This document shows, one piece after another, positions 54,401 through 64,000 of a DNA stretch of 64,000 nt. Made by a program: the position numbers and the translations under genes. Numbering within the stretch: position 1 is the stretch's first letter; every line of letters starts with the position of its first letter. Source of the stretch: Pseudomonas orientalis (lineage in GTDB: Bacteria; Pseudomonadota; Gammaproteobacteria; Pseudomonadales; Pseudomonadaceae). The notes under the pieces are model-generated. The model ran no database searches, had not been told where the DNA came from, and was given only the letters and a program-made list of their open reading frames with translations. The DNA is taken from assembly GCF_001439815.1 (NCBI RefSeq), contig NZ_JYLM01000001.1:496001-560000 (forward strand), in the 5' to 3' direction.

Positions 54401-55819
54401 ATGGCCGGCAAAACGCTGTACGACAAGCTTTGGGATTCCCATGAAGTGAAACGTCGCGATGATGGATCGTCGCTGATCTACATCGACCGTCACATCATCC
54501 ATGAAGTGACCTCGCCCCAAGCGTTCGAAGGCCTGCGGCTGGCCGGGCGCAAGCCATGGCGCGTCGACTCGATCATCGCCACCCCGGACCACAATGTGCC
54601 GACCACCCCGGAGCGCAAGGGCGGGATTGATGCCATTGTCGACACCGTGTCGCGTCTGCAGGTGCAAACCCTTGACGACTATTGCGACGAGTACGGCATC
54701 ACTGAATTCAAGATGAATGACGTGCGCCAGGGCATCGTCCACGTGATCGGCCCGGAGCAGGGCGCGACCTTGCCGGGCATGACCGTGGTATGCGGCGACT
54801 CCCATACCTCCACTCACGGCGCGTTCGGCGCCCTGGCCCATGGCATCGGCACTTCAGAGGTGGAGCATGTGTTCGCCACCCAGTGCCTGGTCGCCAAGAA
54901 AATGAAGAACATGCTGGTACGCGTCGAAGGCCAGTTGCCATTTGGCGTGACTGCCAAGGACATCGTGCTCGCGGTGATCGGCAAGATCGGCACCGCCGGC
55001 GGTAACGGCCATGCCATCGAGTTCGCCGGCAGCGCCATTCGCGACCTGTCCATCGAAGGCCGCATGACCATCTGCAACATGTCCATTGAAGCCGGTGCCC
55101 GCGTAGGCATGGTCGCGGCGGACGAGAAAACCGTCGAATACGTCAAAGGTCGTCCTTTCGCACCGGCTGGTGCTGACTGGGACGCCGCCGTCGAAGCCTG
55201 GAAAGATCTGGTGTCCGACGCCGACGCGGTGTTCGACACCGTGGTCGAACTCGACGCTGCCCAGATCAAGCCGCAAGTCAGTTGGGGTACGTCGCCGGAG
55301 ATGGTATTGGCCGTCGACCAGAACGTGCCGGACCCGGCCCGGGAAACCGACCTGGTCAAGCGCGGTTCCATCGAGCGCGCTCTCAAGTACATGGGTTTGA
55401 AAGCCAACCAGGCAATCACCGATATCCAACTGGATCGCGTGTTCATCGGCTCCTGCACCAACTCGCGGATCGAAGACCTGCGCGCGGCCGCCGTGATCGC
55501 CAAGGGCCGCAAGGTGGCGTCGACCATCAAACAAGCCATCGTGGTGCCGGGTTCGGGCCTGGTCAAGGCGCAAGCCGAGGCGGAAGGCCTGGACAAGATC
55601 TTCCTCGAAGCCGGTTTTGAATGGCGCGAGCCGGGCTGCTCCATGTGCCTGGCGATGAACCCGGACCGTTTGGAGAGCGGCGAGCATTGCGCGTCGACGT
55701 CCAACCGTAACTTTGAGGGCCGTCAGGGCGCCGGTGGCCGTACCCACCTGGTCAGCCCGGCCATGGCCGCCGCCGCCGCCGTCAACGGTCGTTTCATCGA
55801 CGTTCGCGAATTGATCTGA
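54401..55819 (+). CDS. leuC: 3-isopropylmalate dehydratase large subunit
   Basis: A 472-residue iron-sulphur enzyme. Cluster-binding cysteines lie in FIGSCTNSR and [12 protein letters not shown], with [17 protein letters not shown] earlier. With LeuD it isomerises 2-isopropylmalate to 3-isopropylmalate. GAGGA precedes the ATG. leuD follows after 10 bases. Confidence 0.97.
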   Translation: MAGKTLYDKLWDSHEVKRRDDGSSLIYIDRHIIHEVTSPQAFEGLRLAGRKPWRVDSIIATPDHNVPTTPERKGGIDAIVDTVSRLQVQTLDDYCDEYGITEFKMNDVRQGIVHVIGPEQGATLPGMTVVCGDSHTSTHGAFGALAHGIGTSEVEHVFATQCLVAKKMKNMLVRVEGQLPFGVTAKDIVLAVIGKIGTAGGNGHAIEFAGSAIRDLSIEGRMTICNMSIEAGARVGMVAADEKTVEYVKGRPFAPAGADWDAAVEAWKDLVSDADAVFDTVVELDAAQIKPQVSWGTSPEMVLAVDQNVPDPARETDLVKRGSIERALKYMGLKANQAITDIQLDRVFIGSCTNSRIEDLRAAAVIAKGRKVASTIKQAIVVPGSGLVKAQAEAEGLDKIFLEAGFEWREPGCSMCLAMNPDRLESGEHCASTSNRNFEGRQGAGGRTHLVSPAMAAAAAVNGRFIDVRELI

Positions 55820-55829
55820 GGAATACCCG

Positions 55830-56471
55830 ATGCGTGCTTTTACACAACACACAGGTTTGGTTGCGCCGTTGGACCGTGCCAACGTGGACACCGACCAGAT
55901 CATCCCCAAGCAGTTCCTGAAGTCGATCAAGCGCACCGGTTTCGGCCCGAACCTGTTCGACGAATGGCGCTACCTGGACGTGGGCTACGCCTACCAGGAC
56001 AACTCCAAGCGCCCGCTGAACAAGGACTTCGTGCTCAACGCCGAACGTTACCAGGGCGCCAGCGTGTTGCTGGCCCGGGAAAACTTCGGTTGCGGTTCCA
56101 GCCGTGAACACGCGCCGTGGGCCCTGGAAGAATATGGCTTTCGCAGCATCATCGCGCCGAGCTACGCCGACATCTTCTTCAACAACAGCTTCAAGAACGG
56201 CCTGTTGCCGATCATCCTGAGCGACGCCGAAGTGGATGAGCTGTTCCAGCAAGTGGAAGCGAATGTGGGCTACCAGTTGACGGTGGACCTGGCCGCACAG
56301 ACCGTGACCCGCCCGGATGGCAAGGTGTATCACTTCGAAGTGGACGCCTTTCGCAAGCACTGCTTGATCAATGGCCTGGACGATATCGGCCTGACCTTGC
56401 AGGACGGCGATGCGATTGCGGCGTTCGAAAGCAAGCACCGGGCGAGCCAGCCGTGGTTGTTTCGCGATTGA
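55830..56471 (+). CDS. leuD: 3-isopropylmalate dehydratase small subunit
   Basis: A 213-residue swivelling domain protein ([38 protein letters not shown]). It completes the LeuC active site. GAGGAA stands before the ATG, in an operon with leuC. Confidence 0.97.
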   Translation: MRAFTQHTGLVAPLDRANVDTDQIIPKQFLKSIKRTGFGPNLFDEWRYLDVGYAYQDNSKRPLNKDFVLNAERYQGASVLLARENFGCGSSREHAPWALEEYGFRSIIAPSYADIFFNNSFKNGLLPIILSDAEVDELFQQVEANVGYQLTVDLAAQTVTRPDGKVYHFEVDAFRKHCLINGLDDIGLTLQDGDAIAAFESKHRASQPWLFRD

Positions 56472-56490
56472 TGTAAGCAGGACCGCCGCT

Positions 56491-56564
56491 ATCGGGGGCA
56501 AGCCCCCTCCCACCTTTTGATCTGTGAATACATTCAAATGTGGGAGGGGGCTTGCCCCCGATGA
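56491..56564. repeat. REP pair of the GTGGGAGGGGGC family
   Basis: TATCGGGGGCAAGCCCCCTC then GTGGGAGGGGGCTTGCCCCC, facing the opposite way from the REPINs at 29499 and 35643. It sits inside the leu cluster between leuD and the methyltransferase. Confidence 0.88.
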
Positions 56565-56603
56565 GGCCAGAACAAACACCACAAGGTCCATTGAGGAAAC
56601 CCC

Positions 56604-57368
56604 ATGACCACCACCGCCCACACCCAAGTCGTGCAAAAACAATTCGGCGAACAGGCTGCCGCCTACCTGAGCAGCACCGTTCACGCCCAAGGCACCGAAT
56701 TCGCACTGCTCCAGGCCGAACTGGCCGGGCAGGGCAGTGCACGACTGCTGGACCTGGGCTGCGGTGCCGGTCATGTCAGCTTCCATGTGGCGCCGTTGGT
56801 GAAAGAAGTGGTGGCCTACGACTTGTCCCAGCAAATGCTCGATGTGGTGGCCGCCGCTGCGCAAGATCGCGGTTTCACCAATATCAGCACCGTGAACGGC
56901 GCCGCCGAGCGCCTGCCCTTCGCCGACGGCGAGTTCGACTTCGTGTTCAGCCGCTACTCGGCCCACCACTGGAGCGACCTCGGCCTGGCCTTGCGCGAAG
57001 TGCGCCGGGTACTCAAGCCGGGCGGCGTGGCGGCGTTCGTGGATGTGTTGTCACCGGGCAGCCCGTTGCTTGACACTTACCTGCAAACCGTCGAAGTGCT
57101 GCGCGATACCAGCCATGTGCGCGATTACTCTGCCGCAGAGTGGATGCAGCAACTGAGCGAGTCCGGTCTGCATGTGCGTAACAGCCTGCGCCAGCGCCTG
57201 CGCCTGGAATACACGTCGTGGGTCGAGCGCATGCGGACCCCGCCGGCGTTGCGCGCAGCCATCCTTGAACTGCAACAGGCAATGGGCCAGGAAGTGCGCG
57301 ACTATTACGAAATCCAGGCCGACGGCACCTTCAGCACCGACGTGCTGGTGGTCTTCGCCCAACGCTGA
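56604..57368 (+). CDS. Class I SAM-dependent methyltransferase
   Basis: A 254-residue methyltransferase. Motif I is LLDLGCGAGHVSFHVA (about residues 48-63), the acidic motif II VAYDLSQQML, then GAAERLPFADGEFDFVFSR, and VRRVLKPGGVAAFVDVL. The closest styles are UbiE/BioC-like enzymes. Substrate unknown. It is located between leuD and leuB in the same direction, with GAGGAAA before the ATG, as in other Pseudomonas leu clusters, yet it is not a known leucine enzyme. Confidence 0.92.
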   Translation: MTTTAHTQVVQKQFGEQAAAYLSSTVHAQGTEFALLQAELAGQGSARLLDLGCGAGHVSFHVAPLVKEVVAYDLSQQMLDVVAAAAQDRGFTNISTVNGAAERLPFADGEFDFVFSRYSAHHWSDLGLALREVRRVLKPGGVAAFVDVLSPGSPLLDTYLQTVEVLRDTSHVRDYSAAEWMQQLSESGLHVRNSLRQRLRLEYTSWVERMRTPPALRAAILELQQAMGQEVRDYYEIQADGTFSTDVLVVFAQR

Positions 57369-57420
57369 TGAATTTTCCCGACCTGCCCATGGGCAGGTCG
57401 CTTGATGAAATGAGGAACCC

Positions 57421-58503
57421 ATGAGCAAGCAGATTCTGATTCTCCCTGGCGACGGTATTGGTCCGGAAATCATGGCCGAAGCGGTCAAGGTGCTGGAGCT
57501 CGCCAACAGCAAGTACAGCCTGGACTTCGAACTGAGCCACGACGTGATCGGCGGCGCCGCCATCGACAAGCACGGCGTGCCCCTGGCCGACGAAACCCTG
57601 GACCGCGCCCGCGCCGCCGACGCCGTGCTGCTCGGCGCCGTGGGCGGGCCGAAGTGGGACAAGATCGAACGTGATATCCGCCCTGAGCGTGGTCTGCTGA
57701 AAATCCGCGCGCAACTGGGCCTGTTCGGCAACCTGCGCCCGGCCATCCTCTACCCGCAACTGGCCGACGCCTCGAGCCTCAAGCCGGAAGTGGTGGCGGG
57801 GCTGGATATCCTGATCGTGCGTGAACTGACCGGCGGTATCTACTTCGGCTCGCCACGCGGTGTGCGGGAGTTGGAAAATGGCGAGCGCCAGGCCTACGAC
57901 ACCCTGCCGTACAGCGAAAGCGAAATCCGGCGTATCGCCCGTGTCGGTTTCGACATGGCCCGCGTGCGCGGCAAGAAGGTTTGCTCGGTGGACAAGGCCA
58001 ACGTACTGGCGTCCAGCCAATTGTGGCGCGAAATCGTCGAAGAAGTCGCCAAGGACTACCCGGACGTCGAGCTGAGCCACATGTACGTCGACAATGCTGC
58101 CATGCAACTGGTGCGTGCGCCCAAGCAATTCGACGTGATCGTCACCGACAACCTGTTCGGCGACATCCTGTCCGATCAGGCATCGATGCTCACCGGTTCC
58201 ATCGGTATGCTGCCGTCGGCCTCCCTGGACACAAACAACAAGGGCATGTACGAGCCGTGCCACGGTTCGGCGCCGGACATCGCAGGCCAGGGCATTGCCA
58301 ACCCGCTGGCGACCATTTTGTCGGTGTCGATGATGCTGCGTTACAGCTTCAACCTGGGCGATGCGGCCGATGCGATCGAGAAGGCCGTGAGCCTGGTGCT
58401 GGACCAGGGCTTGCGCACCGGCGACATCTGGTCGCAGGGCTGCACCAGGGTCGGTACGCAAGAAATGGGCGATGCTGTAGTCGCCGCGCTACGGAATCTG
58501 TAA
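57421..58503 (+). CDS. leuB: 3-isopropylmalate dehydrogenase
   Basis: A 360-residue NAD enzyme ([28 protein letters not shown], the metal site [20 protein letters not shown] and [20 protein letters not shown]). It oxidises and decarboxylates 3-isopropylmalate. GAGGAA precedes the ATG. Confidence 0.97.
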   Translation: MSKQILILPGDGIGPEIMAEAVKVLELANSKYSLDFELSHDVIGGAAIDKHGVPLADETLDRARAADAVLLGAVGGPKWDKIERDIRPERGLLKIRAQLGLFGNLRPAILYPQLADASSLKPEVVAGLDILIVRELTGGIYFGSPRGVRELENGERQAYDTLPYSESEIRRIARVGFDMARVRGKKVCSVDKANVLASSQLWREIVEEVAKDYPDVELSHMYVDNAAMQLVRAPKQFDVIVTDNLFGDILSDQASMLTGSIGMLPSASLDTNNKGMYEPCHGSAPDIAGQGIANPLATILSVSMMLRYSFNLGDAADAIEKAVSLVLDQGLRTGDIWSQGCTRVGTQEMGDAVVAALRNL

Positions 58504-58507
58504 TCTC

Positions 58508-58552
58508 TCGGGCCCGCTTGCAGTTGTCGCTGCAAGGCGGCCCACTTTTTAA
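58508..58552 (+). terminator. Terminator or attenuator between leuB and asd
   Basis: A stem GGGCCCGCTTGCAG paired with CTGCAAGGCGGCCC (one bulge) around a six-base loop, followed by ACTTTTT. Because it stands directly before asd, it could reduce read-through. Confidence 0.75.
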
Positions 58553-58567
58553 CAAGGTGTAGTTGCG

Positions 58568-59680
58568 ATGAAACGTGTAGGTCTGATCGGTTGGCGCGGT
58601 ATGGTCGGTTCCGTGCTCATGCAGCGGATGCTGGAAGAGCAGGATTTCGATCTTATTGAGCCGGTGTTTTTCACCACGTCGAACGTGGGTGGCCAAGGGC
58701 CGTCCGTGGGCAAGGATATTGCGCCGCTCAAGGATGCCTACAGCATTGAAGAGCTCAAGACCCTCGATGTGATTCTGACCTGCCAGGGTGGCGACTACAC
58801 CAGCGAAGTCTTCCCCAAGCTGCGCGAAGCCGGCTGGCAGGGTTACTGGATCGATGCCGCATCGAGCCTGCGCATGCAGGATGACGCGGTGATCATTCTT
58901 GACCCGGTCAACCGCAAGGTTATCGACCAGCAGCTGGACGCCGGTACCCGCAACTACGTCGGTGGCAATTGCACCGTCAGCCTGATGCTGATGGGCCTGG
59001 GCGGCCTGTTCGAAGCCGGCCTGGTCGAGTGGATGAGTGCCATGACCTATCAGGCCGCCTCCGGTGCCGGCGCGCAGAACATGCGCGAGCTGATCAAGCA
59101 GATGGGTGCGACTCACGCGGCGGTTGCCGATCAACTCGCCGACCCGGCCAGCGCGATCCTCGATATCGACCGCCGTGTGGCCGACGCCATGCGCAGCGAA
59201 GCCTACCCGACCGAAAACTTCGGTGTGCCATTGGCCGGCAGCCTGATTCCGTGGATCGACAAGGAACTGCCGAACGGCCAGAGCCGCGAAGAGTGGAAGG
59301 CCCAGGCCGAGACCAACAAGATTCTCGGTCGCTTCAAGAACCCGATCCCGGTGGACGGCATCTGCGTACGTATCGGTGCCATGCGCTGCCACAGCCAGGC
59401 GCTGACCATCAAGCTGAACAAAGATGTGCCGATCGCCGATATCGAAGGGCTGATCAGCCAGCACAACCCCTGGGTCAAGCTGGTGCCGAACAACCGTGAT
59501 ATCAGCATGCAGGAGCTGAGCCCGACCAAGGTCACCGGCACCCTGAATGTACCGGTGGGCCGTCTGCGCAAGCTGAACATGGGCAGCCAGTTCCTTGGCG
59601 CGTTCACCGTTGGCGACCAGCTGTTGTGGGGTGCGGCTGAGCCGTTGCGCCGCATGCTGCGGATTTTGCTCGAGCGGTGA
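58568..59680 (+). CDS. asd: Aspartate-semialdehyde dehydrogenase
   Basis: A 370-residue NADPH enzyme. It begins [20 protein letters not shown]; the active-site Cys is in [12 protein letters not shown] and the substrate Arg region in [11 protein letters not shown]. It reduces aspartyl phosphate in the lysine, threonine and methionine pathway and for cell-wall diaminopimelate. Full length. Confidence 0.97.
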   Translation: MKRVGLIGWRGMVGSVLMQRMLEEQDFDLIEPVFFTTSNVGGQGPSVGKDIAPLKDAYSIEELKTLDVILTCQGGDYTSEVFPKLREAGWQGYWIDAASSLRMQDDAVIILDPVNRKVIDQQLDAGTRNYVGGNCTVSLMLMGLGGLFEAGLVEWMSAMTYQAASGAGAQNMRELIKQMGATHAAVADQLADPASAILDIDRRVADAMRSEAYPTENFGVPLAGSLIPWIDKELPNGQSREEWKAQAETNKILGRFKNPIPVDGICVRIGAMRCHSQALTIKLNKDVPIADIEGLISQHNPWVKLVPNNRDISMQELSPTKVTGTLNVPVGRLRKLNMGSQFLGAFTVGDQLLWGAAEPLRRMLRILLER

Positions 59681-59699
59681 TTGCTGCTTGTTCCGGGAA

Positions 59700-59733
59700 A
59701 CCCGCGCTCTGGTGACAGGCGCGGGTTTTTTAT
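59700..59733 (+). terminator. Intrinsic terminator of asd
   Basis: Arms AACCCGCGC and GCGCGGGTT with a ten-base loop, followed by TTTTTA. Confidence 0.88.
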
Positions 59734-59743
59734 TGCCTGCCAG

Positions 59744-59838
59744 GGCCTCATCGGGGGCAAGCCCCCTCCCACATTTGCCCTCATTTCAAGGTTGGAACTC
59801 GGTCAACTGTGGGAGGGGGCTTGCCCCCGATGAGGCCC
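59744..59838. repeat. REP pair of the GTGGGAGGGGGC family
   Basis: GGCCTCATCGGGGGCAAGCC opens and GGCTTGCCCCCGATGAGGCC closes a palindromic pair of about 95 bases, extended by eight flanking bases compared with the other copies. Confidence 0.88.
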
Positions 59839-59926
59839 TCAGCCACACCACAGCCCCCAGGCCAATTGCCTCACCCCCTGCCACCCGGTAAAGTGCCGCT
59901 CCCCCGCAATGCCCGAGGCAACCTCC

Positions 59927-60937
59927 ATGACCCAGACCTTTGAAATTGCCGTGATCGGCGCCACCGGCACCGTTGGCGAAACCCTGGTGCAGATTCTCGA
60001 AGAGCTGGACTTCCCGGTAGGCACCCTCTATTTGCTGGCGGGCAACAATTCCGCCGGTGCCTCGGTGCCGTTCCGGGGCAAGAACGTGCGGGTGAAGGAG
60101 GTCGACGAGTTCGATTTCAGCAAGGCGCAACTGGCCTTCTTCGCGGCCGGCCCGGCGGTGACCCTGAGCTTCGCTCCCCGCGCCATCGCCGCCGGTTGTT
60201 CGGTGATCGACCTGTCTGGCGCGTTGCCTGCCGAACAGGCGCCGCACGTAGTGCCGCAAGCCAATGCCCACGTGCTCAACGGCCTGAAAAAGCCGTTTCA
60301 AATCGCCAGCCCGAGCCCGTCCGCCACACACCTGGCTGTGGTGCTTGCGCCACTGCGCGGCCTGCTGGACATCCAGCGTGTGAGCGTCACCGCCAACCTG
60401 GCCGTGTCTGCCCTGGGCCGCGAGGCGGTCAGTGAGTTGGCCCGCCAGACGGCCGAGCTGTTGAATGTGCGCCCGCTGGAGCCGACCTTCTTTGATCGGC
60501 AAGTGGCCTTCAACCTGCTGGCGCAAGTCGGCACCCCAGACGCCCAAGGTCACACAGCCCTGGAGAAACGTCTCGTACAAGAGCTACGGGCTGTGCTGGA
60601 AACACCATTGCTGAAGATTTCTGCGACGTGCGTTCAAGCCCCGGTGTTTTTCGGCGATAGCCTGACTGTGTCGCTGCAGTTGGGTGGGCCGGTCGATTTG
60701 CAGGCGGTGAACGGCGCACTCGAGGCGGCGCCGGGTATCGAGCTGGTCGAGGCGGGCGACTACCCGACGGCGGTAGGCGATGCGGTGGGCCAGGACGTTG
60801 TTTATGTAGGACGAGTACGCGCGGGTGTCGACGACCCGGCTGAACTAAATCTGTGGCTGACGTCAGATAACGTACGCAAAGGCGCGGCGCTTAACGCCGT
60901 GCAAGTGGCGCAGTTGTTGATAAAAGGCCTTGCGTAA
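59927..60937 (+). CDS. Asd-like protein without catalytic cysteine (USG-1 type)
   Basis: A 336-residue homologue of aspartate-semialdehyde dehydrogenase with an intact dinucleotide-binding start (IAVIGATGTVGETLVQILEE). The active-site segment, which in asd reads NCT, is ASPSPSATHLAVVL here, so the catalytic Cys is missing. Such USG-1 homologues lie upstream of fimV or truA in proteobacteria; their role is unknown and they are unlikely to have Asd activity. GAGG stands before the chosen ATG; another ATG six codons earlier is possible. Confidence 0.93.
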   Translation: MTQTFEIAVIGATGTVGETLVQILEELDFPVGTLYLLAGNNSAGASVPFRGKNVRVKEVDEFDFSKAQLAFFAAGPAVTLSFAPRAIAAGCSVIDLSGALPAEQAPHVVPQANAHVLNGLKKPFQIASPSPSATHLAVVLAPLRGLLDIQRVSVTANLAVSALGREAVSELARQTAELLNVRPLEPTFFDRQVAFNLLAQVGTPDAQGHTALEKRLVQELRAVLETPLLKISATCVQAPVFFGDSLTVSLQLGGPVDLQAVNGALEAAPGIELVEAGDYPTAVGDAVGQDVVYVGRVRAGVDDPAELNLWLTSDNVRKGAALNAVQVAQLLIKGLA

Positions 60938-61098
60938 AAGATACTTGGCGTCAATTTGTAGATTGATTCTCACCAAGCGCTATGCTTGGCCCAAAGCGGA
61001 ACACAAGCGCGTCGGTGACCTATCGGCTCGCCATGCCTTATGGCAGCGGTTACCAACCTTCTCGCAAGTCGGGGAGTGTTCAGACAAAGGATGAGGCT

Positions 61099-63633
61099 AT
61101 GGTTCAAGTTCGCAAACTGGTGTTAGCAATAGCGGCCGCCTCGGCGCTGTCCTCCGGTATGGCGCAGGCGCTGCAACTTGGGGAGATGACCCTCAAGTCG
61201 AAGTTGAACCAGCCGCTGTCGGTGGAAATCGAATTACTCGACGTCGGCGGCCTCACGGCGTCCGAGATTACCCCGAGCCTGGCGTCGTCCCAGGCGTTCG
61301 TCGATGCCGGTGTCGATCGCCAGGCCTTTCTCGACCAGCTTACCTTTACGCCGGTGGTCAATCCCAATGGCCGCAGCGTGGTGCGTGTCACCTCCGACAA
61401 GCCGCTGCCCGATTCCTATGTGCGCTTTCTGCTGCAGGTGCAATGGCCCAATGGCCGCCTGATGCGTGACTACAGCGTGCTGCTCGATCCTGCCAAATTC
61501 GACCAGTCCACGCCGGCCGCCAGCGCACCGGCACCGCGCCTGAGTGCGCCGACAGGAACCGCGTCCGCCGTCAGCAAGCCTGCGCAACATACCACCACGG
61601 CTCGCGACACCTTGTGGGAAATTGCCGAGAAAAACCGCAATGGTGGCTCTGTGCAGCAGACCATGCTGGCCATTCAGGCGCTCAACCCGGACGCCTTTGT
61701 CGACGGCAATATCAATCGCCTGAAAACCGGCCAGGTCCTGCGCCTGCCGGACACCGTGCAAAGCACCGCGCTGGCGCAACCCCAGGCGATCGCCGAAGTG
61801 GCTGCGCAGAACGCCGCCTGGCGCCAGGGCCGCCGTACCGCCAACCAGAAGGTGGCGGGCAAGGCCCAGTTGGACGCCACCAAGCGCACCGAGACGGGCA
61901 ATGCGCCGTCGAGCACCAACGCCAAGGATAACTTGAGCCTGGTGTCGGCCGAGGCAGCCAAAAAAGGTGCCGACGGCAAGGCGGGTGACAGCCGGGCGTT
62001 GAGCGACAAGCTGGCAATGACTCAAGAGCAATTGGACACCACCCGTCGCGATAACGAAGAGCTCAAAAGCCGCGCGGCAGATTTGCAAAGCCAGTTGGAC
62101 AAGCTGCAAAAGCTGATTCAACTGAAAAACGATCAACTGGCCCGGCTGCAGGCCGAGAAGGGCGATGCAGCACTGCCCGCGACAGCGACGGCGGCGGTGC
62201 CTGCGCCGGTGGCCGATGAACCGGCGCCTGCCACGCAAGACCCGGTTGCCGCTCCCGCTCCCGCTCCCGAGCCGATCAAGCCCGTTGCCGCGCCTGCAAC
62301 CACCGAAGGCAAATTCAATGAGCTGTTGACCAACCCTATCGTGCTCGGTGTGCTCGGTGGTGCGGCCGTCATTCTGGCGTTGTTGCTCCTGCTGTTGTGG
62401 GCGCGCCATCGCAACGCCCGTCTTGAAGAAGAGAAGCACCTGCGCATGGCGCGAGCGCTGGCTGAAGAGCCGGAGTTCACCTCGAGTCTGGAGCGCGACC
62501 TGCCCTCCGACAGTTTCGAAGGCCTGGAAGTGCCACCTCCGGCCGTCCCACGGGCGCCCGCGCCTGCGCCCGCTCCGGTGGTTGAACCGGTCGTGCCGAC
62601 CGTGGCCTCCGTGCTGGCGCCGCTGGCGGTTGCGGTCGCCCCGCAGAACGCCAGCGATGCGTTGGCCCAGGCCCAGTCCCATATTGACCGTGGTCACCTG
62701 AACCAGGCGGCCGATGTGCTTGAGCAAGCGATCAAGCACGAGCCCAAGCGCAGCGACCTGCGTTTGAAACTGATGGAAGTGTACGGCCTGCAAAATGACA
62801 AGGACGGTTTCGTCAACCAGGAGCGTCAACTGGTGGCCAACGGTGAAAACCATGCCCAGGTCGAGCAGCTCAAACGCCGTTTCCCGGCCATGGCGGTGTT
62901 GGCGGCAGGCGTGAGTGCCGCCGTGGCCGCGGCAGCCCTGGACGCCCAGTACGTCAAGGACTTGCTGGAAGACAAGCCGGCTGCGCCTGCGCCGGAGCCT
63001 TTGGATACCGATTTCGATCTGAGCCTGGACGAGCTGGAAGCGGCATCGCCGGCTGAGCTCAAGGACGATCAGCAGTCGTTCGAGGCGCTGCTTCAGCAGC
63101 AGACGGCCGCCAATACAAGTGCCGACGACCTGTCGGACTTCGATCTGGATCTGCAACTGGATGCGCCGGCGTCCGCGCAATCGGATGATGACTTCCTGTC
63201 CGGGCTCGAAGAGCCGACGAAGGACGTGCCGGCCGTCGAGCCGCCGACCCTGACCCCGGGTGCTCTGGACGACTTCGATTTGCCGGAAGATTTCGACCTT
63301 TCCCTGGCGGACGAGCCCGAATCGGCGCCCAAACCGGATGCCTTCACGTCGGAACTGGATGACGTCAACGCCGAGTTGGATCGTCTGTCCCAGAGCCTGG
63401 AGCATCCTTCCATCGAGCCGTCCTTCACCGCTGAAGATGCCGCGCTCGGTGACGATGAGCCTGAGTTCGACTTCCTGTCGGGCTCCGATGAAGTTGCCAC
63501 CAAGCTGGACCTGGCCCAGGCCTATATCGATATGGGCGATGCCGATGGCGCCAGGGACATCCTGTCCGAAGTGCTGACCGAGGGCAACGAGACCCAGCGC
63601 GGCGAAGCCAAGGAAATGCTCGGCCGAATCTGA
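61099..63633 (+). CDS. fimV: FimV, polar hub protein for type IV pili
   Basis: An 844-residue inner-membrane protein: signal sequence, a periplasmic beta-rich domain, a LysM peptidoglycan-binding domain (residues about 170-225, DTLWEIAEKNRNGGS), a coiled coil (EQLDTTRRDNEELKSRAADL), one membrane helix (about 415-437), and a long acidic cytoplasmic part with a TPR-like segment and the FimV C-terminal domain (KLDLAQAYIDMGDADGARDI). In P. aeruginosa FimV organises the pole for type IV pili and cyclic AMP signalling. The start at MVQVRKLVLAI has AAGGATGAGG before it. Confidence 0.95.
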   Translation: MVQVRKLVLAIAAASALSSGMAQALQLGEMTLKSKLNQPLSVEIELLDVGGLTASEITPSLASSQAFVDAGVDRQAFLDQLTFTPVVNPNGRSVVRVTSDKPLPDSYVRFLLQVQWPNGRLMRDYSVLLDPAKFDQSTPAASAPAPRLSAPTGTASAVSKPAQHTTTARDTLWEIAEKNRNGGSVQQTMLAIQALNPDAFVDGNINRLKTGQVLRLPDTVQSTALAQPQAIAEVAAQNAAWRQGRRTANQKVAGKAQLDATKRTETGNAPSSTNAKDNLSLVSAEAAKKGADGKAGDSRALSDKLAMTQEQLDTTRRDNEELKSRAADLQSQLDKLQKLIQLKNDQLARLQAEKGDAALPATATAAVPAPVADEPAPATQDPVAAPAPAPEPIKPVAAPATTEGKFNELLTNPIVLGVLGGAAVILALLLLLLWARHRNARLEEEKHLRMARALAEEPEFTSSLERDLPSDSFEGLEVPPPAVPRAPAPAPAPVVEPVVPTVASVLAPLAVAVAPQNASDALAQAQSHIDRGHLNQAADVLEQAIKHEPKRSDLRLKLMEVYGLQNDKDGFVNQERQLVANGENHAQVEQLKRRFPAMAVLAAGVSAAVAAAALDAQYVKDLLEDKPAAPAPEPLDTDFDLSLDELEAASPAELKDDQQSFEALLQQQTAANTSADDLSDFDLDLQLDAPASAQSDDDFLSGLEEPTKDVPAVEPPTLTPGALDDFDLPEDFDLSLADEPESAPKPDAFTSELDDVNAELDRLSQSLEHPSIEPSFTAEDAALGDDEPEFDFLSGSDEVATKLDLAQAYIDMGDADGARDILSEVLTEGNETQRGEAKEMLGRI

Positions 63634-63648
63634 AGGCTGATAGACGTC

Positions 63649-63682
63649 CACTGTGGGGAGGGCTTGCTCCCTCCCATAGTTG
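63649..63682. repeat. Solitary REP
   Basis: A single short palindrome GTGGGGAGGGCTTGCTCCCT plus flanking bases between fimV and truA, without an inverted partner. Confidence 0.7.
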
Positions 63683-63771
63683 ACGCGGCATCCTCCCCAA
63701 CAAAAGCGCCCGCCGCGCAGCCGTCGCCTTTATAATCCCCGCCTTCGCGCAACTCATCAGGCTCTCAGTTC

Positions 63772-64000
63772 TTGGCAAATATAGATAACGCGGCCGCCGA
63801 AATGGCGGCCGCAGGTTTTTACCGCATCGCTCTGGGCGTGGAATACAAAGGCTCGCGCTATCGCGGCTGGCAGCGCCAGGCATCCGGTGTGCTGACGGTG
63901 CAGGAAACCCTGGAAAACGCTTTATCGAAAGTCGCCGACTCGCCGGTGTCGCTGATGTGTGCCGGGCGTACCGACGCCGGCGTGCATGCCTGCGGCCAGG
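63772..64000 (+). CDS. truA: tRNA pseudouridine(38-40) synthase, 3' end cut by the window
   Basis: The first 76 codons are visible. [20 protein letters not shown] and [14 protein letters not shown] are hallmarks of TruA, with the catalytic Asp in GRTDAGVHA. The start is either this TTG or an ATG 10 codons later (63802); the intervening residues (ANIDNAAAE) look coding. TruA modifies the anticodon stem-loop of several tRNAs. It follows fimV as in other Pseudomonas. Confidence 0.9.
   Translation, partial: MANIDNAAAEMAAAGFYRIALGVEYKGSRYRGWQRQASGVLTVQETLENALSKVADSPVSLMCAGRTDAGVHACGQ

Noticed and set aside
61234..63651. An 805-codon reverse frame
   Set aside because: Antisense of fimV; arginine- and glycine-rich with no domain.

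Overview
The window looks like the chromosome of a fluorescent Pseudomonas (P. fluorescens group). Three things point there: the conserved gene order tyrB / uvrB / gltX / tRNA Ala-Glu / dusC / leuC-leuD-methyltransferase-leuB-asd-usg-fimV-truA, which matches pseudomonads as I remember them; about ten copies of two short palindromic repeat families typical of this group (a GTGGGAGGGGGC type and a TGTAGGAGCGAGC type); and the high GC content and codon use of the core genes.

Layout. 0-8.2 kb: an unrecognised large protein cut by the left edge, an amino-acid permease followed by a GlxA-type regulator, a subtilisin-like protease divergent from an MFS transporter, and a small, possibly secreted protein. 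8.2-25 kb is an accessory stretch of mixed base composition. It holds small membrane proteins of unknown function, a TPR protein, a DUF1963-like protein, a chemoreceptor, two adjacent AT-rich genes each with a HEPN nuclease signature (RNxxxH), a WspR-like response regulator-diguanylate cyclase split by a frameshift in a run of six A, and a tightly coupled two-gene unit of an SF1 helicase and an unknown partner ending at a strong terminator. A broken HU gene, a phosphodiesterase, a lipoprotein and a DUF6124-like gene behind a structured leader follow. 25-38.5 kb: nucleotidyltransferase-like protein, ChrA, TspO, an esterase, a vitamin B12-type ABC importer behind a cobalamin riboswitch, a secreted-type nuclease, a protealysin-like protease with its emfourin-like inhibitor, and an aldehyde dehydrogenase divergent from a PtrR-like regulator. 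38.5-47.6 kb: tyrB, uvrB, gltX, a duplicated tRNA-Ala/tRNA-Glu pair, a TetR-hydrolase-thioesterase group and dusC. 47.9-50 kb: a proline-rich repeat protein and a cysteine-protease-like protein, both of secreted-effector appearance. 50-64 kb: a multi-PAS GGDEF-EAL protein, then the leucine biosynthesis cluster with its divergent LysR regulator, asd, an asd paralogue without its catalytic cysteine, fimV and the start of truA.

The best candidates for undescribed biology are the HEPN-HEPN gene pair (15.06-17.56 kb) and the helicase/partner pair (19.29-22.37 kb). They sit close together in the least core-like part of the window and bracket the frameshifted cyclase. A defence role is inferred only from domain type and setting. 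All family names were assigned by reading motifs by eye; no database search was run.
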